This document shows, piece after piece, positions 1-7,909 of a stretch of 11,156 bases of DNA. Source of the stretch: Fluviibacter sp964498255. GTDB taxonomy: Bacteria; Pseudomonadota; Gammaproteobacteria; Burkholderiales; Rhodocyclaceae. The stretch lies in the NCBI GenBank assembly GCA_964498255.1, contig CAZCGW010000036.1, forward strand, positions 1 to 11,156, read 5' to 3'. Positions within the stretch are counted from its first letter, which is position 1. Every line of letters starts with the position of its first letter. The notes beneath the pieces are model-generated. The model searched no databases, had not been told where the DNA came from, and saw nothing but the letters and a program-made list of their open reading frames with translations. The translations under genes were made by a program, and so were the position numbers.

Positions 1-1317
1 GACGATATGTTATTCAACCAACCCTTCATGAGCCTGACTTATGCAGACCTTCCCTTGATCGTCATTGCCTCGATTCCCTGTTATATCGCCTTGTCCGTCC
101 TCTTTACCCCAGTCATCCGGAAACGGCTCGACGACAAATTCAACAAGTCGGCCGAGAACCAGTCGTTCCTCGTGGAAACCATTAGTGGCATTGATACCGT
201 CAAAGCCATGGCCGTAGAACCGCGCTGGACGCACAAGTGGGATCAGCAGCTGGCAGGCTATGTGACCGCTGGGCTAGGTGTCACTAACGTTGCCACGATT
301 GCCAGTGGCGGCGTTCATTTCATTAGCAAGCTCGTTACGGCCGCCATCATGTGGGTGGGCGCAGGCCTTGTTATCGACAACGAACTGACCGTTGGTGCGT
401 TGATTGCTTTTAACATGCTCTCGGGGCAGGTTTCCCAACCGATCCTGCGTCTGGCACAACTCTGGAATGACTTTCAGCAGGTCGGTATCTCCATGAGTCG
501 GCTGGGCGACATTCTGAACACACACCCGGAAGTTGCCGGGCAGAAGTCTCGTTTACTCAAACTGGCCGGGACCATTGAATTCGACCAGGTGTCATTTCGC
601 TATCGTCCCGATGCGTCAGACGTCATTCGGCAGGTGAGTCTTAAAGTCGAGCCCGGTGAAGTGATCGGAATCGTGGGACGCTCGGGTTCCGGTAAGAGCA
701 CACTGACGAAACTTGTGCAGCGACTCTATGTCCCGGACCGAGGCAGGGTGCTGGTGGATGGGCAAGATCTGGCCATCATCGATACTGCGTCGCTCAGACA
801 TCAGATTGGCATCGTATTACAAGAGAATACCCTGTTTAATCGTTCGATTCGCGCCAACATCGCCTTGTCTAACCCAACGCTACCGTTGGAAGCGATCATT
901 GAAGCGGCTAAACTGGCCGGCGCACATGATTTCATCTGCGAGCTACCAGAAGGCTACGATACCATGGTGGGTGAGCATGGTACGGGGCTTTCTGGTGGGC
1001 AGCGTCAACGCATTGCCATTGCACGGGCGCTGATCACCAACCCGCGCATTCTGATTTTTGATGAAGCCACCTCGGCACTCGACTACGAATCTGAAAAAAT
1101 CATCCAGGACAACATGCGCCGGATTTGTGCTGGACGCACCGTTCTGATTATTGCGCACCGGTTATCCGCTGTGCGCGATGCTAACCGCATCATCGTCATA
1201 GAGCGAGGTCAGATTGCTGAGGTCGGCACACATAATGAGCTCATCAAGCAGGATGGTGGTATCTACGCGCACCTTTACGCCCTGCAACAGGGCCGAGCGA
1301 CGGAGGTGGCCGCGTGA
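1..1317 (+). CDS. Type I secretion ABC transporter, ATPase/permease (HlyB/RtxB type), 5' end missing
   Basis: This is the C-terminal 438 residues of an inner-membrane exporter subunit that uses ATP to drive one-step secretion of a protein substrate. The frame is open from base 1, so the true start, first membrane helices and any N-terminal peptidase-like domain lie outside the window; HlyB-type proteins are about 700 residues. Counting from the ATG at base 7, hydrophobic segments lie near residues 17-37 and 105-135. The nucleotide-binding domain follows, with Walker A GRSGSGKST (224-232), Q-loop Gln272, signature LSGGQRQR (328-335), Walker B ILIFDE (348-353) and H-loop His384, so every ATPase motif is intact. 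The neighbours (HlyD-type adaptor, TolC-type channel) confirm a type I secretion system rather than a lipid or drug exporter. Its stop overlaps the next start by four bases, which implies translational coupling. Confidence 0.95.
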   Translation, partial: DDMLFNQPFMSLTYADLPLIVIASIPCYIALSVLFTPVIRKRLDDKFNKSAENQSFLVETISGIDTVKAMAVEPRWTHKWDQQLAGYVTAGLGVTNVATIASGGVHFISKLVTAAIMWVGAGLVIDNELTVGALIAFNMLSGQVSQPILRLAQLWNDFQQVGISMSRLGDILNTHPEVAGQKSRLLKLAGTIEFDQVSFRYRPDASDVIRQVSLKVEPGEVIGIVGRSGSGKSTLTKLVQRLYVPDRGRVLVDGQDLAIIDTASLRHQIGIVLQENTLFNRSIRANIALSNPTLPLEAIIEAAKLAGAHDFICELPEGYDTMVGEHGTGLSGGQRQRIAIARALITNPRILIFDEATSALDYESEKIIQDNMRRICAGRTVLIIAHRLSAVRDANRIIVIERGQIAEVGTHNELIKQDGGIYAHLYALQQGRATEVAA

Positions 1318-2876
1318 AAGATCAGATTAAAGCGTTGGCCATCACGATTAGCAAGCCAATCAGGCATAGCGTAGGGATCATCGCGGCCAGATTCCAATAC
1401 TTGATTAATTGGAGTTTCTATAAAATTGCAACCCACCCTTGGGTTCAAGCGCAATGGAACCACCCGCGCATGGATGGGGTTAGCCATCGGATCGAAGCCT
1501 GGCAGGAGCTCTGGCAGCGCTATAAAACGCACTTCTTGCACTTCTGGCAACGCCGTCATGAAATCACCTTGCCTGATCTGCAGCCGCATGAATCCGAATT
1601 TCTCCCGGCAGCCTTGTCGTTGCAGACGACACCAGTCTCTCCGGCAACGCGCTGGATTACCCGCATCCTGATCGGCATCATTGCTTTTGTGCTGCTTTGG
1701 TCGATCTTTGGGCGGATGGACATCATTGTGAATGCCAGTGGCAAGATCATTCCATCAGAGCGGACCAAGAGCATCGCTGCGGTAGAAACCGCACGGGTCG
1801 ACAAGCTCTATGTTGAAGAGGGTCAGGTAGTGAATGCCGGTGACCTGCTCATTGAACTCGATACCCGCATGAGTGATCGGGAACGGGATAAGGCGATCGG
1901 TGACCGGGATACGGCACGATTGCAGATTGCCCGGTCACGGGCTTTACTTGCCTCAATTGACGCGAACGCGCTACAACCGCTGACAGGGACCGACGGCATT
2001 GCACAGGAACGGATATTGGATGCCGTAGAACACCTGCATAGCCAATGGCGTGACTATCAGTCGAAGCGCCGTCGCCTTGATGGAGAAATTGCCCGTTACA
2101 GCCGTCAGTTACCGCTGATTAGCCAGCGTGTGAAGGACTATAAAGCGTTGGCCAAAGATCATGATGTGTCTGTTCATGCCTGGCTGGAGAAGGAGCAGGA
2201 CAAGGCGGAAGTCGAAGGGAAGCTGACAGATGCTACTCATCAGCGAGATGCGCTCATTGCTGAGACCCGCAAGAGTGCCCAAGATCACCTGAACGAAGGC
2301 CTGAAGTTTGCTGCATCTTCTGACCAGGACGCGGAACGCGCCATTGCGCATAGTGACCTGCTGCGACTCACTGCACCGGTAGATGGCACCGTCCAACAAT
2401 TAACGGTTCACACCGTCGGTGGCGTGGTGCAGGCCGCGCAACCCATCATGGTTATTGTGCCAAGACAGGATCAGGTGGAGATCGAAGCCTTTATTGAGAA
2501 CAAGGACATCGGTTTCATCCACGAAGGTCAGGAAGCCGAGGTCAAGGTCGAAACTTTTGACTACACTAAATATGGCACGATCAAGGGCAAGGTCTCGCAC
2601 GTTTCAAGAGATGCCATCGATCCGAACGGTACCGCTGCAATAGACGCCCTACAAAACAAGGACAAGCAGAAGAAGGATCAGGATAAGCCCAAAGGCGCGG
2701 TGTACTCCGTCAAGGTGCTCCTTGATCAAAACCACATGAACATCGATGGTCGGGAGGTTGCACTCAGTCCAGGGATGAGTGCCACGATTGAGGTCAAGAC
2801 CGGTTCTCGCCGCATTATTGAATATTTCCTGTCGCCGCTGATTCAGCATACTCGAGAGAGCCTGAATGAGCGGTAA
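1314..2876 (+). CDS. Type I secretion periplasmic adaptor (HlyD family membrane fusion protein)
   Basis: This 520-residue protein bridges the ABC transporter and the outer-membrane channel. It starts at a GTG that overlaps the upstream TGA (GTGA), with a GGAGGT ribosome site at 1302-1307 six bases before it. One membrane helix lies near residues 114-133 and is followed by the typical MDIIVNASGKIIPSERTKSI segment. Charged, coiled-coil-like helices run from about 190 to 340. The second half of the lipoyl/barrel domain is recognisable at RLTAPVDGTVQQL (about 351-363), followed by IEAFIENKDIGFIHEGQ. The C-terminus, SPGMSATIEVKTGSRRIIEY, is characteristic of HlyD. The cytosolic part before the helix is about 113 residues, compared with roughly 60 in E. 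coli HlyD, and is rich in tryptophan. An insert rich in Lys/Asp/Gln (KDKQKKDQDKPK) lies near residues 449-460. Confidence 0.95.
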   Translation: MKDQIKALAITISKPIRHSVGIIAARFQYLINWSFYKIATHPWVQAQWNHPRMDGVSHRIEAWQELWQRYKTHFLHFWQRRHEITLPDLQPHESEFLPAALSLQTTPVSPATRWITRILIGIIAFVLLWSIFGRMDIIVNASGKIIPSERTKSIAAVETARVDKLYVEEGQVVNAGDLLIELDTRMSDRERDKAIGDRDTARLQIARSRALLASIDANALQPLTGTDGIAQERILDAVEHLHSQWRDYQSKRRRLDGEIARYSRQLPLISQRVKDYKALAKDHDVSVHAWLEKEQDKAEVEGKLTDATHQRDALIAETRKSAQDHLNEGLKFAASSDQDAERAIAHSDLLRLTAPVDGTVQQLTVHTVGGVVQAAQPIMVIVPRQDQVEIEAFIENKDIGFIHEGQEAEVKVETFDYTKYGTIKGKVSHVSRDAIDPNGTAAIDALQNKDKQKKDQDKPKGAVYSVKVLLDQNHMNIDGREVALSPGMSATIEVKTGSRRIIEYFLSPLIQHTRESLNER

Positions 2877-4326
2877 ATCGGGCAGCCCACAAAACTATCG
2901 CGGCGTATTGATCCGGATACTGCTACTGGGACAGTTGGCAGCAATACCGCCATCCTGGGCGATCGGTGTGCCGGATCTGCTGGATGACCCCCTATGGACC
3001 CAGCCAGATCGATTGAAGAATGGGGCAGCCTTGCCGGACGACAGTTTGCTGCCGTGCCCGGTTCAGATCGACTTCAAACGAGCGTTGGCGCTGGGGGACG
3101 CGGTGGATGTTGCCTTGTGCAATAACCCGCAGGTGAGCGCCGCCTGGGCACAGATCAAGGTTCAGGCGGGTACGCTGGGCGAAACCAGAGCCGCTTACCT
3201 GCCGACGATCAATGGTTCCTACAGTCGTCTTAAAAACTCGACCACTTATCCGGCGACGTCAAACATCCCGAATTCCTTCACGATGGGCAATCAGGCCTAC
3301 GGCTCGTTTAACTGGCGGTTGTTTGACTTTGGAGGACGGGCGGCCAATCGGGAGTCCGCCAATCAGTTGCTCGCAGCAGCTATGTCTGGGCATGATGCCG
3401 CCCTGCAAAAGGTGATGACATCGACCATTCAGGCGTACTTCGATGCAATGAGCGGCAAAGCGCTTTTTGAAGCGAGACGGCAGATGGCTGATCTGGCGGA
3501 GAATACGCTGAACGCCACGAAGCGTCGGGAGATGAAAGGCGCAGCGGCCCTGAGTGATTCACTGCAGGCATCCACGGCATTGGCCAAGGCACGGCTCTAT
3601 GAATCGCGCACGGGTGGCGACTATCAGAAAGCGCTCGGCGTATTAAAACAGACTATGGGCATCCCGGCCGCCACGCCGATCAATTTGCCGTCTCAAATCG
3701 AAGGCTACCAGCAGACCGATATCAAGGATCTCAATAGTTGGCTCGTTGAAGCCGAAGAGAAACATCCTGCGATCAAGCAGGCCAGAGCCAAGTGGGCGTC
3801 CGATAAAGCCAAGATCACGGCAACGCGTTCGGAAGGGCTACCGACGCTCGATGGTACGGCCTACATTTCCAGGAACGGTTACCCCAATCAGGGGCTGTCT
3901 TACGTGAATCAGACAGTCATCGCTGGTGGCATCACGATCAATTTCCCGATCTTTGAAGGATTTGGCCGGACCTACAAGGTACGAGGCGCAGAAGCCCAGG
4001 CTGAACTGAGTGAAGCGCAACTGCAGGAAACGACGAACCAGATTCTGACAGACGTGGTCCGTGCGCATGCCGATGCAATCACCTCATTAGGTACGCTGAA
4101 AGCCAGCGAACGACTTCTAACCACTGCAAGGGAAGCGGTGCTATCCTCACAGCGACGTTATGACAAAAATGCCGCTGATATCCTGGAAGTACTCAATACT
4201 GAATCTGCACTGGCGGATGCCCAGCAGGAGCGGATTCGAGCCGTTGCTGAGTACCGATCAGCACGGCTTCGATTGCTCGCTAATACCGGGATTCTAGGTC
4301 GAATTACCGAACTGGGACAAAATTAA
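2866..4326 (+). CDS. TolC-family outer-membrane channel protein of the type I secretion system
   Basis: This 486-residue protein should form the trimeric outer-membrane and periplasmic tunnel that completes the exporter. The ATG lies inside the end of the adaptor gene (11-base overlap), so the three genes form one operon. The N-terminus (RGVLIRILLLGQLAAIPPSWA) reads as a signal peptide with likely cleavage after about residue 32. Two OEP-type repeats follow; the first begins at ALALGDAVDVALCNNPQVSA and continues with TRAAYLPTINGSYSR. The second half contains ARAKWASDKAKITATRSEGL and ends with the helix around RRYDKNAADILEVLNTESAL. Cysteines in LLPCP and ALCNNPQ could form a disulfide; this pair is familiar in TolC homologues dedicated to type I systems. 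Because it sits with its ABC and adaptor partners, it is probably the dedicated channel and not a general efflux TolC. No obvious terminator follows. Confidence 0.93.
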   Translation: MSGKSGSPQNYRGVLIRILLLGQLAAIPPSWAIGVPDLLDDPLWTQPDRLKNGAALPDDSLLPCPVQIDFKRALALGDAVDVALCNNPQVSAAWAQIKVQAGTLGETRAAYLPTINGSYSRLKNSTTYPATSNIPNSFTMGNQAYGSFNWRLFDFGGRAANRESANQLLAAAMSGHDAALQKVMTSTIQAYFDAMSGKALFEARRQMADLAENTLNATKRREMKGAAALSDSLQASTALAKARLYESRTGGDYQKALGVLKQTMGIPAATPINLPSQIEGYQQTDIKDLNSWLVEAEEKHPAIKQARAKWASDKAKITATRSEGLPTLDGTAYISRNGYPNQGLSYVNQTVIAGGITINFPIFEGFGRTYKVRGAEAQAELSEAQLQETTNQILTDVVRAHADAITSLGTLKASERLLTTAREAVLSSQRRYDKNAADILEVLNTESALADAQQERIRAVAEYRSARLRLLANTGILGRITELGQN

Positions 4327-4398
4327 TCAAAATCATTTGAGGATGAGAGCTGTTGCCAATTTCTGGAGATTCCACATTTGCCAAGCGCCATTTTGGTT

Positions 4399-5211
4399 TC
4401 ATTTAAGGTGGTCGGGGTACTCATGAGGCAGAAGCTGGCTTAAATCAACGGGGCCATCCGGTTGAGGTTTCTTATCCGGATGATTACGGTAGTAGTCGGC
4501 GCGGCCTTCCCAGTAAATCATGATGTCCATTCGCTCGGTGTTTGACAGGAAGGCCCAGTATTTGCACTGTCCGTCAATGATCTCGAACAAGTTGCAATAG
4601 AACGGCTCAAGCTCTGGTATCAGTGGAATAGACTTTTGCAGGTAGTGATAGCAGTTTTGCGCACGGTTACGCAGGTCAGAAGATGACATTGCCTCACTAA
4701 GTTTGATCAACAACACCACCGCAGCCAGCGCATCAAGATTACCCAGACTCGTGATCCAGTGAGCCATGTCCTCGTCAAATGGATTGAGCACGCGTGCGCC
4801 ATACAAATGCGCGGGTTGATCAAAAAGCCGCGACACCATATCAGGTGGAAGTTGCTCTAGGAGCGTCTTGCATTCAAACCGGTCAAGTTTCTCCTTGCCA
4901 AGCGCCTCCCAGATCACATGTCGGTGCCAGTAGGCAGTACCGGGGAATCTGGCTTCAGCGAAGTCGACGGCACCCGGTTTGCCCTTCGGCTGTCCTGGGC
5001 CTTGAGAGCCATCGACATAGCCGTCCCATTTGCGTGGCCGATGAATAACGCCTTTCTCGCGCTTGAATTTATCGCTTTCGACCGCCTTTTCCAGAGCATA
5101 ACCTGTGGATAGACCGGAAGCACGCTGAACGGCATAGATCCAGATCTGATCGCGCAGCTTCTCAACTCTTGTGCGAGGTGGGCGCCCCCGCCTTCTGGGT
5201 TGATGTGACAT
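4399..5211 (-). CDS. Hypothetical protein, 270 aa, with AT-hook-like N-terminus
   Basis: I do not recognise a named family. The protein begins with a basic stretch containing RRRGRPPRTR (residues 6-15), whose core RGRPP resembles an AT-hook, a minor-groove DNA-binding motif. The next part (16-60) is helical and charged. A Gly/Pro/Lys-rich linker follows around 60-80, then a segment with EARFPGTAYWHRHVIWEAL (about 86-104). The rest is a mainly helical domain rich in Leu, Trp and Tyr, including a hydrophobic stretch LDALAAVVLLIKLSEAM. There is no signal peptide or clear membrane span. The stop is only 72 bases from the convergent secretion operon. The ATG at 5209-5211 has no convincing Shine-Dalgarno sequence, so the start is moderately certain. 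Being alone beside an insertion sequence suggests accessory DNA. Any DNA-binding role is inference from the short basic motif only. Confidence 0.75.
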   Translation of the reverse strand: MSHQPRRRGRPPRTRVEKLRDQIWIYAVQRASGLSTGYALEKAVESDKFKREKGVIHRPRKWDGYVDGSQGPGQPKGKPGAVDFAEARFPGTAYWHRHVIWEALGKEKLDRFECKTLLEQLPPDMVSRLFDQPAHLYGARVLNPFDEDMAHWITSLGNLDALAAVVLLIKLSEAMSSSDLRNRAQNCYHYLQKSIPLIPELEPFYCNLFEIIDGQCKYWAFLSNTERMDIMIYWEGRADYYRNHPDKKPQPDGPVDLSQLLPHEYPDHLK

Positions 5212-5330
5212 AGAGGATGGAAATTCAAATAAACATTCGGGTGTACAGAAGCGTCGAGCATCAACAGACTGTTGCTAGCGCCATTTTCTATGAAAGGAGC
5301 GTATTTGAATAACTGCCGATCATGAATCTA

Positions 5331-5371
5331 CAAAAAACAACCCCCCGGAGAGTTTGCGGCTTTCCGAGGGG
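5331..5371 (-). terminator. Rho-independent terminator, minus strand
   Basis: Read on the minus strand, a 12-bp stem (5360-5371 with 5341-5352) pairs with one G-U and one A-C mismatch around a 7-base loop. It is followed directly by a T-rich tract (TTGTTTTTTG). On the plus strand there is no T-tract. It therefore ends transcription coming from the right, yet the only sequence directly to its right is the left end of the insertion sequence. The gene it served appears to have been displaced or lost. Confidence 0.8.
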
Positions 5372-5392
5372 TACGGATGCAGGAGATCCGAG

Positions 5393-5445
5393 TGTCAGCG
5401 TGGATTCTCCTGCCATTAGCTACCTGCTGTCAATGCGTCAGCAGG
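5393..5445 (+). repeat. IS21 left end: terminal inverted repeat and subterminal hairpin
   Basis: The terminal repeat core GCGTGGATTCTCCTG matches the inverted right end. Just inside it, CCTGCTG (5423-5429) and CAGCAGG (5439-5445) form a perfect 7-bp stem with a 9-base loop, ahead of istA. This is likely part of the transposase-binding left end; a role in limiting read-through transcription into istA is possible but not shown. Confidence 0.7.
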
Positions 5446-5487
5446 CCAGCGACTTACGTAGGCACGAACATGAACAGGAGAATTCCT

Positions 5488-6996
5488 ATGAGAAAGATAC
5501 GACAGGCATTGATCCTGCATTTTGAAAAACACTACAGCCAGCGGCAGATCTGCCAGAGCCTGGGAGTTTCACGCGGTAGTTTGTCGGAATACCTTGTCCG
5601 CTTCAGTGCAACAGGGCTCGACTGGGCAGATTGCGCCAATTTAGCGGAAGATGCGTTGGAAGCTAAGCTCTATCGACCATTGGCACCATTTAATCGACGA
5701 CCAGCACCAAATTGGTCAGAAATACAAACCACCATGCAACAAAAAGGTGCAACGTTGCAAGTGCTACACGAAGAATATCTTATGGAGCATCCCGGAGGGA
5801 TGTCTTATAGTCGCTTCTGTGCGCATTATCGGCTGTATCTGAAGACCCTGAAGCGCTCAATGCGCCAAATCTACCCTCCAGGTGAAAAGCTATTCGTTGA
5901 TTATGCAGGCCCGACGGTTCCCATCGCCGACCCGTCAACGGGGCAATATAGCACCGCCCAAATCTTCGTGGGTGTGTTGGGCGCATCAGGCTATATCTAT
6001 GCGCAGGCCAACTGGTCGCAGCGGCTGGAGAACTGGATTGATGCCCATGTGCAGATGTTTGCGCATCTGGGTGGGGTGCCCAAGGTCATCGTTTGCGATA
6101 ACCTCAAATCGGCGGTAACGAAGCCGAGCCGGACTGACCCGGTCGTGAACGAGACCTATCAGGCGATGGCTCATCACTACGGCACGCTCATATTGCCTGC
6201 CCGAGCCTATAAGCCGAAAGACAAAGCCAAAGCAGAAAATGGCGTTTTGATCATTGAGCGTTGGTTGCTATTTAGGCTACGTAAGCGGGTATTTCATTCG
6301 CTGACATCCCTAAACGATGCCATTAGATCACTATTGGTTGAGATAAATCAACGCCCTTTTCAGAAGAAAAGTGGATGCCGCAAATCCTTGCTGGAAGCGC
6401 TGGATCGCCCCGCATTGCAGCTGTTACCTGAAATGCCTTATGAGTATGCCGAATACAGGCGCACCCGAGTCGGACTGGATTACTGTGTGCAGATTGATGG
6501 CTCTGCCTATAGCGTGCCGTGGCAGCTGTCAGGTAAGGAAGTCGAGGTAAGGCGCAAGGTGCGGTTGATTGAGATTTATTATCGAGGGCAAGCAGTTGCA
6601 TGCCACCCACGGTCTGAAATTCAAACCACGGTGATCAATCCTGAACATATGGCGCCGAATCACCGGTATTTCGGGGAATGGTCGGAGCAGGTTGCGCTGA
6701 TTTGGGCAGATTCCATTGGGGCATCAACGAAGAGCTTCCTGCAGGCACTGATTTCCAAAGCCCGAATTCGTGAACAAGGGTATCGGGCGCATCAGGCCAT
6801 GAAGGGGCTGGTGCGCGATTATGGGGTCCATCGGGTGAATCGGGCTTGTGAACGGGCGTTGGGTATTGGTGCGCAGAGACTGACCAGCCTGAAATCCATT
6901 CTCCGAAACAGGTTGGATGAGCAACAGATCACGATCTCACAACTGGAAGCCAGATTCCCCCATGACAATGTCCGCGGTGCGGATTATTACCGATAA
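5488..6996 (+). CDS. istA: IS21-family transposase IstA (DDE)
   Basis: IstA cuts and joins the DNA ends of the element with help from IstB. I chose the ATG at 5488 (502 residues) because AGGAG at 5475-5479 lies eight bases before it and the protein then opens with the DNA-binding helices. In-frame ATGs at 5377 and 5470 lie outside the IS or lack a good ribosome site. A helix-turn-helix of the SQRQICQSLGVSRGSLSEYL type lies at about 17-36. The catalytic triad is visible as Asp138 in KLFVDYAGP, Asp204 in VIVCDNLKSAV and Glu250 in DKAKAENGV. A C-terminal beta-barrel-like segment includes DGSAYSVPWQLSGKEVEVRR. Length is within the family range and there is no frameshift, so it is probably functional. 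The stop lies 11 bases before istB. Confidence 0.95.
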   Translation: MRKIRQALILHFEKHYSQRQICQSLGVSRGSLSEYLVRFSATGLDWADCANLAEDALEAKLYRPLAPFNRRPAPNWSEIQTTMQQKGATLQVLHEEYLMEHPGGMSYSRFCAHYRLYLKTLKRSMRQIYPPGEKLFVDYAGPTVPIADPSTGQYSTAQIFVGVLGASGYIYAQANWSQRLENWIDAHVQMFAHLGGVPKVIVCDNLKSAVTKPSRTDPVVNETYQAMAHHYGTLILPARAYKPKDKAKAENGVLIIERWLLFRLRKRVFHSLTSLNDAIRSLLVEINQRPFQKKSGCRKSLLEALDRPALQLLPEMPYEYAEYRRTRVGLDYCVQIDGSAYSVPWQLSGKEVEVRRKVRLIEIYYRGQAVACHPRSEIQTTVINPEHMAPNHRYFGEWSEQVALIWADSIGASTKSFLQALISKARIREQGYRAHQAMKGLVRDYGVHRVNRACERALGIGAQRLTSLKSILRNRLDEQQITISQLEARFPHDNVRGADYYR

Positions 6997-7007
6997 GGAT
7001 CATAGGC

Positions 7008-7751
7008 ATGATGATTGAAGAGATTAAGACGCAGCTTGGACAATTGCGACTCACCGGTATGGCGCGAAACTTTGAAGCACAGCTAAATAATTCAGTTTAT
7101 CGGGACTTGTCCTTTGAGGAACGAATAAAACTGATGGTGGACGAGGAGTTGCTATGTCGGAGCAACAACCGGATAACAAGGCTCCTGAAAAATGCAAAAC
7201 TTCGTGAACAGGCGTGTTTGGAAGATATCGTTTACAAGACCGGGCGAGGCCTCGACAAAAGCCAGATCGCTTCGTTAGCGCTCTGTCATTGGGTTAGTCA
7301 AGGGGTAGCACTGATCATTACGGGGGCGGCAGGGACAGGTAAAACCTGGCTGGCTTGTGGTTTCGGGCACCAGGTTTGCCGTAACGGGCTGCCGGTTCAG
7401 TTTCACAGATTGCCGCTGTTGCTTGAAGATATCGGTATTGCACATGGCGATGGCAGTTTCCGAAAACGACTGGATCAACTATCTCGAGTAGATTTGCTGA
7501 TTTTGGACGATTTTGGGATTGGGGCATTAACGCCACTTGGGCGAAGTGATCTGCTTGAGGTTCTGGAAAACCGCTATGGTCGTCGTGCGACGATCATTAC
7601 CAGCCAGTTACCAGTAACGCGCTGGCATGATTACCTCAGTGATGGTAACCCGACGATTGCCGATGCAATCTTAGACCGGCTGGTCAGCGGGTCAGAACGC
7701 ATCGAGCTTAAGGGCGAGTCTATGCGTCTGCACAGAAATCCTGTTTCCTGA
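7008..7751 (+). CDS. istB: IS21-family transposition helper ATPase IstB
   Basis: IstB is a 247-residue AAA+ ATPase, related to DnaC, that assembles on DNA and directs IstA to a target. The N-terminal helical domain (about 1-70) is followed by Walker A GAAGTGKT (106-113), Walker B LLILDDFG (163-170) and the sensor-like strand ATIITSQLP (194-202). It ends with the usual DAILDRLVSGSERIELKGES region. An AAGGA-like ribosome site at 6995-6999 precedes two adjacent ATG codons (7008 and 7011); the first gives the better spacing to istA. Length and motifs are typical and intact. It is co-transcribed with istA. Confidence 0.95.
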   Translation: MMIEEIKTQLGQLRLTGMARNFEAQLNNSVYRDLSFEERIKLMVDEELLCRSNNRITRLLKNAKLREQACLEDIVYKTGRGLDKSQIASLALCHWVSQGVALIITGAAGTGKTWLACGFGHQVCRNGLPVQFHRLPLLLEDIGIAHGDGSFRKRLDQLSRVDLLILDDFGIGALTPLGRSDLLEVLENRYGRRATIITSQLPVTRWHDYLSDGNPTIADAILDRLVSGSERIELKGESMRLHRNPVS

Positions 7752-7772
7752 TACCTACTTGCGTAATTCTGA

Positions 7773-7803
7773 GCTACGGAGATCAGACAACGATCTCCGT
7801 AGC
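7773..7803 (+). terminator. Perfect 12-bp hairpin downstream of istB
   Basis: GCTACGGAGATC (7773-7784) pairs perfectly with GATCTCCGTAGC (7792-7803) around a 7-base loop, 21 bases after the istB stop. No T-run follows on either strand, so it is not a classical intrinsic terminator. It may stabilise the istAB mRNA 3' end or block incoming transcription from outside the element. Confidence 0.5.
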
Positions 7804-7808
7804 AACAA

Positions 7809-7909
7809 GTGGTCTATTTTGAACGAGAATCACTGGCTCAGTTTGAATAAGAATAGGCGGCCACTTTGAAGGAGAATTGGTGGCTACATTAGGTGAGAAT
7901 ACGCAGTCA
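7809..7909 (+). repeat. IS21 right end: four degenerate 23-24 bp tandem repeats
   Basis: Four copies of a motif ending in GAGAAT or AAGAAT occur at 7825-7830, 7849-7854, 7872-7877 and 7895-7900, spaced 24, 23 and 23 bases. Each is preceded by a TGGCT- or GGCCA-like block and TTGAA. The last copy forms the terminal inverted repeat. Such multiple end repeats are the known transposase-binding sites of IS21-family elements. The left end has a matching inverted copy (GGATTCTCCT, 5402-5411). Confidence 0.75.

Larger units (their letters stand above)
5393..7909 (+). mobile_element. IS21-family insertion sequence, apparently complete (~2.5 kb)
   Basis: The element carries istA and istB in the usual order. 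Its left end starts TGTCAGCGTGGATTCTCCT. The reverse complement of its right end starts TGACTGCGTATTCTCACCT, and the two align as imperfect terminal inverted repeats. Length, gene order and GAGAAT-type subterminal repeats all fit the IS21 family. The exact ends are inferred from this alignment and could be off by one or two bases. The flanks share only GAG (5390-5392 and 7912-7914), so a normal 4-8 bp target duplication is not evident. Both genes look intact. Confidence 0.88.

Noticed and set aside
4384..5287. AGCGCCATTTT occurs on both sides of the 270-residue gene (4384-4394 and 5277-5287), like direct repeats of a small mobile element.
   Set aside because: An 11-base repeat is expected by chance several times in a window this size, and the flanking bases do not extend the match.
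5333..5392. tRNA gene remnant or attachment site next to the terminator.
   Set aside because: No T-loop or acceptor pairing could be seen; the symmetry is explained by the terminator stem.
5377..5487. Longer version of istA starting at ATG 5377 (539 residues).
   Set aside because: That start lies outside the IS left end, and the ribosome site and the family's usual N-terminus favour 5488.
5322..5525. Open frame starting just after the terminator and running into istA.
   Set aside because: It spans the terminator, the IS boundary and the istA start in another frame, with no sign of coding constraint.
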